A DNA stretch of 28,933 nt, taken from positions 1 to 28,933 of IMG/VR virus record IMGVR_UViG_3300042463_000365. One strand, 5' to 3'. Below, piece after piece: positions 25,350-28,933 of the stretch. Position 1 is the first letter of the stretch; each line of letters starts with the position of its first letter. Under the pieces are notes generated by a model. That model was not told the DNA's origin, ran no database searches, and saw nothing but the letters and a program-made list of their open reading frames with translations. The position numbers were made by a program, and so were the translations under genes. This DNA is from a virus.

Positions 25350-25498
25350 TCCGGCACTCTTCCAAACAAACAGTATATTTCAAACCACTTTGTGGGTGCA
25401 TTCTCTATAAAATAGGGATTCACTCTCCATGACATACCATCAGGACCCCACTGCCAGTGTCTGGTACCAAATCTAATATTGAACCAAAGGTTGCTCAT
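25346..25498 (-). CDS. Tiny Trp-rich protein
   Basis: 50 residues: MSNLWFNIRFGTRHWQWGPD, GMSWRVNPYFIENAPTKWFE and IYCLFGRVPE. Five Trp in 50 residues is unusual. No hydrophobic helix. It begins just after the previous stop (TAATATG) and its stop overlaps the next ATG, supporting expression. Confidence 0.5.
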   Translation of the reverse strand: MSNLWFNIRFGTRHWQWGPDGMSWRVNPYFIENAPTKWFEIYCLFGRVPE

Positions 25499-25499
25499 A

Positions 25500-25664
25500 T
25501 TACACACCATCAGTCAAATAGATGAACACCCTGAAACCGGCTACAATTGTTCCAAGTACAATACCCGCTGGCGGAAATACTATAATGGCAACAGTCAAAA
25601 GTCCGATTAGGAATCCGATTGATAACTGCACAGACAACGGCAATGATTTAAATTTATTCCACAT
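25500..25664 (-). CDS. Small two-helix membrane protein
   Basis: 54 residues: MWNKFKSLPLSVQLSIGFLI then GLLTVAIIVF and, after PPAG, IVLGTIVAGFRVFIYL. Two hydrophobic helices with a PP turn. ATG overlaps the previous stop (TAATG). Function unknown. Confidence 0.55.
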   Translation of the reverse strand: MWNKFKSLPLSVQLSIGFLIGLLTVAIIVFPPAGIVLGTIVAGFRVFIYLTDGV

Positions 25665-25942
25665 TACTTAACTCCAAAATGATTTACAATTTCACGACCA
25701 GCTTCACTAGCAGCCATATCCCATGTATGTCCGAACGTTTTTCTAACTTCAACATCAGTATCTGGAAAAGGTGTTGCTCTGGCAATTCTAGCACATTCCT
25801 GAACAATTAGCTCGGCAAACTTTTCTAATGTGATCCACTCGTCTGTACTGTCAGTTTCAACAGTTTTGATTTCATGTGTTTCAGTTAGATCATAAAGGTA
25901 ATAGCCGGCTTCTCTTGCAAGGTCTTTAATTCGTTCGTTCAT
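25664..25942 (-). CDS. MNERI-family small early protein (copy 4)
   Basis: 92 residues, the longest copy: MNERIKDLAREAGYYLYDLT, a long middle, then LEKFAELIVQECARIARAT, an insert DTDVEVRKTFGHTWDMAASE and the end EIVNHFGVK. Shares the family core; the extra insert between core and end is particular to this copy. Confidence 0.75.
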   Translation of the reverse strand: MNERIKDLAREAGYYLYDLTETHEIKTVETDSTDEWITLEKFAELIVQECARIARATPFPDTDVEVRKTFGHTWDMAASEAGREIVNHFGVK

Positions 25943-26384
25943 ACGTAGCCTTTCCTAACTTGGCATCTACCATACGGTGTCGCTCAATGTCTTCTATAAA
26001 CTTTTCATTAGGTCGGTTGATAACATAAGCCGGTCTACCACCAAAGTACACTGCAAAGCCACCAACCAAGTCGCTTTCAATGATACAAACATATGCACTG
26101 GTAATAGCTTGACCACCAATCCCACCGAAGCCTAGTGCTGTGCTACTCCAGGTCTGTGGAAACATATTGTACACAGTCAAGTCATATAATGAATGCTTGC
26201 GAGACTTCTCAACAAAACAATCGGCTGGTGCTACCGCTGTTTTCATTTCTTCTCGCGTCAGCGTAGCTCGCCACTTATCATGTTTGGCCCAGTCGCGGTC
26301 TTGATACTTGTATTCAGGAAACGCCACATATGCGGCATGAGCCATACAGCCAGCTAGGGTTTCAATAGGGTTAGTTGCGTTCAT
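25926..26384 (-). CDS. Hypothetical early protein
   Basis: 152 residues: IETLAGCMAHAAYVAFPEYK, then helices and a strand-rich middle with QTWSSTALGFGGIGGQAITS and AYVCIIESDLVGGFAVYFGG. The last part (YVINRPNEKFIEDIERHRMV) is helical. No recognised domain, signal or membrane span. Overlaps the next gene by 17 bases. Confidence 0.6.
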   Translation of the reverse strand: MNATNPIETLAGCMAHAAYVAFPEYKYQDRDWAKHDKWRATLTREEMKTAVAPADCFVEKSRKHSLYDLTVYNMFPQTWSSTALGFGGIGGQAITSAYVCIIESDLVGGFAVYFGGRPAYVINRPNEKFIEDIERHRMVDAKLGKATYERTN

Positions 26385-26623
26385 TCTTCAATTCCGAAAT
26401 GTTCTTTTATCTTTTCACTGATAAGATGTGTATATTCACACTCCTCGGTATCGGGAGTGTTCATCTGAGCAACTTCGGCACATTCCTTCACAATCAACTC
26501 AGCAAACTTTTCATGGTCAAAGAATTCACGGTAATGTGTAATACCTGTATCAGGATTATACACATCAGTCGTCACTGTTGCTTCCAGAATAAATTCTTGG
26601 ATTCGCGTATTAGTCGTGGTCAT
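26381..26623 (-). CDS. MNERI-family small early protein (copy 5)
   Basis: 80 residues from ATG 26623: MTTTNTRIQEFILEATVTTD, HEKFAELIVKECAEVAQMNT and ISEKIKEHFGIEE. The start differs (TNTRIQEF for NERIKEL), but core and end match the family. Overlaps the upstream gene by 14 bases. Confidence 0.75.
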   Translation of the reverse strand: MTTTNTRIQEFILEATVTTDVYNPDTGITHYREFFDHEKFAELIVKECAEVAQMNTPDTEECEYTHLISEKIKEHFGIEE

Positions 26624-27092
26624 ATTCTTGAACATCAAAACCTTCACGGGTCGCAAACACCTTGCAGTGATCGCCGAACATGTCAAGGAACACATCATCC
26701 GAAATCTTAGAAAGCAATTTGCGCAATGCTTCACTATTCGCAGAAACGGAATCAGGAATCAATTCTTCATTGTGATCACCATAGTCGGGATCATTGATCC
26801 AAACAGTTTCATCATCACCTTCATATTCACCATACCGGACACTATCATAGTCCACTGCATTGGAAACAAATGCGTATGATGCATAGCAATTGAATGTACA
26901 TGCATCTCCATCATTGAAGTATGGAGTGTATTGACGCCAGCCGACAACCTTTACCTCAGGATTTGCATCAAAGAATTCTTTGAATGCAAGTTTGAAAATT
27001 TCTTGGCCGCGTTTCTGGTATGTCGCTTTCAGTTCTTCCATTTCGGCGTTCATTTGGTCGAACAATGCTTCGATTTCGTTGATTTGTTTCAT
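26610..27092 (-). CDS. Conserved-looking early protein
   Basis: 160 residues. An N-terminal coiled coil (EIEALFDQMNAEMEELKATY) precedes a mixed acidic domain: VVGWRQYTPYFNDGDACTF, NCYASYAFVSN, and a very acidic loop DYGDHNEELIPD. The end LRKLLSKISDDVFLDMFGDH is helical. It looks like a globular phage protein seen in early regions, but no name is possible. AAACAAATC precedes the ATG without a strong ribosome site. Confidence 0.6.
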   Translation of the reverse strand: MKQINEIEALFDQMNAEMEELKATYQKRGQEIFKLAFKEFFDANPEVKVVGWRQYTPYFNDGDACTFNCYASYAFVSNAVDYDSVRYGEYEGDDETVWINDPDYGDHNEELIPDSVSANSEALRKLLSKISDDVFLDMFGDHCKVFATREGFDVQEYDHD

Positions 27093-27094
27093 GA

Positions 27095-27508
27095 TTAAAC
27101 TCCAAATTTAGTTGATACGTCTTCAATAATAATTTCTTGTGGAACGAACTCGACCACAATAGATTCTGCTACACGGGTGTAGAACCCATCACCACCATAA
27201 CCAGTGTACTCGCCGATAATGTCCATTGCAATATCTAGAGGTTCATAGATGCTATCTGGCCGTGAATGTTTCAGAAAAACTCTAATAACAGCTTCCTGAA
27301 ATGCTTCAAGTTCACTATCCCTAGGATTATACATGTTACCGAATACTGTTTTGTCGTTGCTGTTACTACCCACAATCAACTTCAAAAGATCAATATGAAA
27401 ATTAACTTCATCTTCATTCAAACCCTCGACAGTTTTGGTATTGTAATTGTCTGCGTCATTTTCCCAAGAGGTGACGGTAATACGATATCCAGCTTTAATT
27501 ATTGACAT
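27095..27508 (-). CDS. Early protein of unknown function
   Basis: 137 residues from ATG 27508, preceded by AGGACTAAC; an upstream in-frame start is weaker. MSIIKAGYRITVTSWENDAD, VEGLNEDEVNFHIDLLKLIV, then ELEAFQEAVIRVFLKHSRPD and the end EIIIEDVSTKFGV. Alpha/beta composition with an acidic surface. No recognised domain. Confidence 0.6.
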   Translation of the reverse strand: MSIIKAGYRITVTSWENDADNYNTKTVEGLNEDEVNFHIDLLKLIVGSNSNDKTVFGNMYNPRDSELEAFQEAVIRVFLKHSRPDSIYEPLDIAMDIIGEYTGYGGDGFYTRVAESIVVEFVPQEIIIEDVSTKFGV

Positions 27509-27509
27509 G

Positions 27510-27866
27510 TTAGTCCTCAAGTTTGATAAATTTACTACGGTTGGTTTTCATTGTGCCTGACATCCAAGGTTGGAGCGTCATGTTGTTTAGATACATTTCC
27601 ATGGTAGGAATGAAGCCTAGGTCTTGCTGAATGTGGTCTTCGGCAATGTCTCTTGGGCTGTACTCTTTGCCATCTGAATTAATTCTGGTTCTACCGAACA
27701 TTTGTTCAACGACAAAACAGCCAAAAGCAGAGTGTAGTACGGCTCGGTGCCGCACATCTGCAACCGATGCTTTAGAGCTGTCAATGAAGTCGTCAATGTC
27801 TGCGTAGTCATCGGCGACTCCTCCATATTTTTTAGCGTGGATTTTTCCATGCAGATAGGCTTTCAT
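27510..27866 (-). CDS. Conserved phage protein (DUF6915-like)
   Basis: 118 residues: MKAYLHGKIHAKKYGG, YADIDDFIDSSKASVADVRH, RAVLHSAFGCFVVEQMFG, then DGKEYSPRDIAEDHIQQDLG and MTLQPWMSG. The His-rich helices (AYLHG, KIHAKK, DVRHRAVLHSAFG, AEDHI) match a family I know as DUF6915 and could form a metal site. Role unknown. CGGAG precedes the start, 18 bases after the SPFH gene. Confidence 0.75.
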   Translation of the reverse strand: MKAYLHGKIHAKKYGGVADDYADIDDFIDSSKASVADVRHRAVLHSAFGCFVVEQMFGRTRINSDGKEYSPRDIAEDHIQQDLGFIPTMEMYLNNMTLQPWMSGTMKTNRSKFIKLED

Positions 27867-27883
27867 TCACCACTCCGAAATGT

Positions 27884-28681
27884 TTACTTACCCATCATCA
27901 AAGCATTGAAGTTGGATGGCACAACGATTGTCTGCACCTTGCCGTTCTTGATACCTTCTGAGATATTCAACATAGCTTGTGCTTGCATGAATGCAATGGA
28001 ACTGCCTGAGTTGTTAGCCAATGCAGCCATACGACGGCTTTCGGCCTCAGCAGTTTTCACTTCCACTTCCTTTTGCTTCAATTCGTTTTTGCTACGAACC
28101 AATGCGTTAGCGGATTCTACCACTGTATCACTTGGCAATACGTTACGGATCATGACCTGGGAGATAGTGATACTACCGTCAAGTTTTTCCTCAGCAAGGT
28201 TTCGCTGAATTTCATCCTTGATATAGTTTTCCATATCCGTGCGGTTATCAGCCATGTCCAATGCTTCATACTTTCGTGCGGCTTTGTAGATGGCATTCCG
28301 TGCGTTTTGCACCACATAGTTATACATCACATATGTGTCACCTTTGAATTCTGCGTGGAACGATTTGTTCTTTGCGGAGTATAGTTCAGCAACGGTTTGT
28401 GGATTGATGTTGTAAACAACCACAGCGTCCAAGTCTTTCATGGTGCTGTTGTCTTTTGCAACGGGTGTCATATTCTCCAGGACTACGTTAACGTCCTTGA
28501 CTGGGAAAGTCAAAATAGTGCCAACGATAGTTTGGTTGAATGATCCAGGCAGCAACTCACCAGACTGCACCTGTTTATCAAAGCCGACACGAACACCGAC
28601 CTCACCAGTTTCAATACGAGTACATGCGGAAGTCAAAGCAACGGCTGCGGCGATAGCGCCAAGTTTCAGGTAACGATTCAT
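27884..28681 (-). CDS. SPFH/prohibitin-type lipoprotein
   Basis: 265 residues from ATG 28681. The N-terminus MNRYLKLGAIAAAVALTSAC has a lipobox ending at Cys20, with Thr at +2, which favours the outer membrane. The SPFH (Band 7) domain follows: ETGEVGVRVGFDKQVQSGEL, then TFPVKDVNVVLENM, DLDAVVVYNINPQTV and EKLDGSITISQVMIRNVLP. An Ala/Glu-rich coiled coil (about 205-235) and a short C-terminal tail end the protein. SPFH proteins assemble into ring scaffolds on membranes. Most bacterial ones use an inner-membrane helix, so lipid anchoring is unusual. Confidence 0.85.
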   Translation of the reverse strand: MNRYLKLGAIAAAVALTSACTRIETGEVGVRVGFDKQVQSGELLPGSFNQTIVGTILTFPVKDVNVVLENMTPVAKDNSTMKDLDAVVVYNINPQTVAELYSAKNKSFHAEFKGDTYVMYNYVVQNARNAIYKAARKYEALDMADNRTDMENYIKDEIQRNLAEEKLDGSITISQVMIRNVLPSDTVVESANALVRSKNELKQKEVEVKTAEAESRRMAALANNSGSSIAFMQAQAMLNISEGIKNGKVQTIVVPSNFNALMMGK

Positions 28682-28682
28682 A

Positions 28683-28769
28683 TTAAAGAACTCCAAAAGA
28701 AAAAAGAACAAAACAAACAAGGAAGCCCAGGATGAAATACAAGGGCCTTAGCAAAAGGTCACTGAACAT
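28683..28769 (-). CDS. Tiny membrane protein (28 aa)
   Basis: MFSDLLLRPLYFILGFLVCF then VLFSFGVL: a single long hydrophobic helix. An ideal AAGGAG site lies seven bases before the ATG, and the gene ends one base before the SPFH start, so it is probably co-translated and may be a partner of that protein. Confidence 0.5.
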   Translation of the reverse strand: MFSDLLLRPLYFILGFLVCFVLFSFGVL

Positions 28770-28778
28770 GATAACTCC

Positions 28779-28933
28779 TTAAAAGAGGACAACAATACCA
28801 ACAAGGATTGCTACTGCGATAAGAGAACACATTGTAGCATAGCCAACAACTTTTGTCAACTGCCATTTTTGTTTACCAGACAAACTTCGGAACATGGTAA
28901 TCAAGAATGCAATGAGGGCGCTTAGGATCGCCC
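28779..28933 (-). CDS. Membrane protein, 5' part outside the window
   Basis: An open frame enters from the right edge and stops at TAA 28779-28781. The visible 50 residues hold two hydrophobic helices (ILSALIAFLITMF and TMCSLIAVAILVGIVVLF) joined by a basic loop RSLSGKQKWQLTK. An ATG at the visible MFRSL could be an internal start. It contains the promoter at 28831-28859. Function unknown. Confidence 0.55.
   Translation of the reverse strand, partial: AILSALIAFLITMFRSLSGKQKWQLTKVVGYATMCSLIAVAILVGIVVLF
28831..28859 (-). promoter_or_regulatory. Sigma70-type promoter of the SPFH operon
   Basis: TTGACA, a 17-base spacer and TACAAT on the - strand, inside the preceding coding sequence. It lacks the TACC/GGTA inverted repeat and the 16-base spacer of the other early promoters, so it is probably controlled differently. 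Drives 28769, SPFH and possibly genes through 24136. Confidence 0.65.

Overview
The window is part of the genome of a tailed phage (myovirus-like, with a T4-related core), not bacterial chromosome. Evidence: genes are packed with ATGA/TAATG overlaps; there is a lysis cassette, a T4 gp61-type primase, ThyX, a class I ribonucleotide reductase with its own thioredoxin, a DexA-type exonuclease, a glycine-rich adhesin, and three exact matches to the T4 late-promoter octamer TATAAATA. Several early-region genes belong to small families that I associate with phages of Gram-negative, especially betaproteobacterial, hosts. A freshwater betaproteobacterial host is therefore an inference, not something the sequence proves.

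Layout. (1) 1-4790, + strand: end of an unknown gene, a conserved virion-type protein, three conserved T4-like hypotheticals, then an envelope/lysis block (inner spanin, outer-spanin lipoprotein, GH19 endolysin, several small membrane or exported proteins). (2) 4792-10034, + strand: a sigma70-type promoter, primase, ThyX, NrdA, an exported staphylococcal-type nuclease, thioredoxin and NrdB, closed by a terminator. (3) 10045-13151, + strand: small hypotheticals, then a late-promoter-led tail-fibre/adhesin pair. (4) 13139-17005, + strand: an accessory cluster with an Xre/MbcA/ParS-like domain protein, a SLOG/YspA protein, zinc ribbons, a DexA-like exonuclease, a tandem paralogue pair and a SegE-like GIY-YIG nuclease. 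(5) 17006-17222: convergent junction. (6) 17223-28933, - strand: about 40 mostly tiny genes, apparently early, cut into short operons by eight near-identical strong promoters; a ninth copy sits in the junction and points at no gene. The right end holds a lipoprotein-type SPFH protein.

How it works together. Region 2 makes deoxynucleotides and primes replication. ThyX supplies dTMP, NrdA/NrdB with thioredoxin supply dNDPs, and a small R67/DfrB-type dihydrofolate reductase in region 6 could maintain tetrahydrofolate. Region 6 is controlled by a repeated promoter whose 16-bp spacer usually carries a TACC...GGTA inverted repeat, which looks like a shared operator. On the + strand, three gene blocks are separated by hairpin terminators whose loop or stem contains the -35 box of the next promoter, and several genes have start codons almost at the predicted transcription start.

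Most notable: the DfrB-like gene, the repeated operator-promoters, the fused terminator-promoters with near-leaderless starts, a (GGCGT)3 repeat that shifts a reading frame, and a recombination scar joining half a promoter to the end of a gene.
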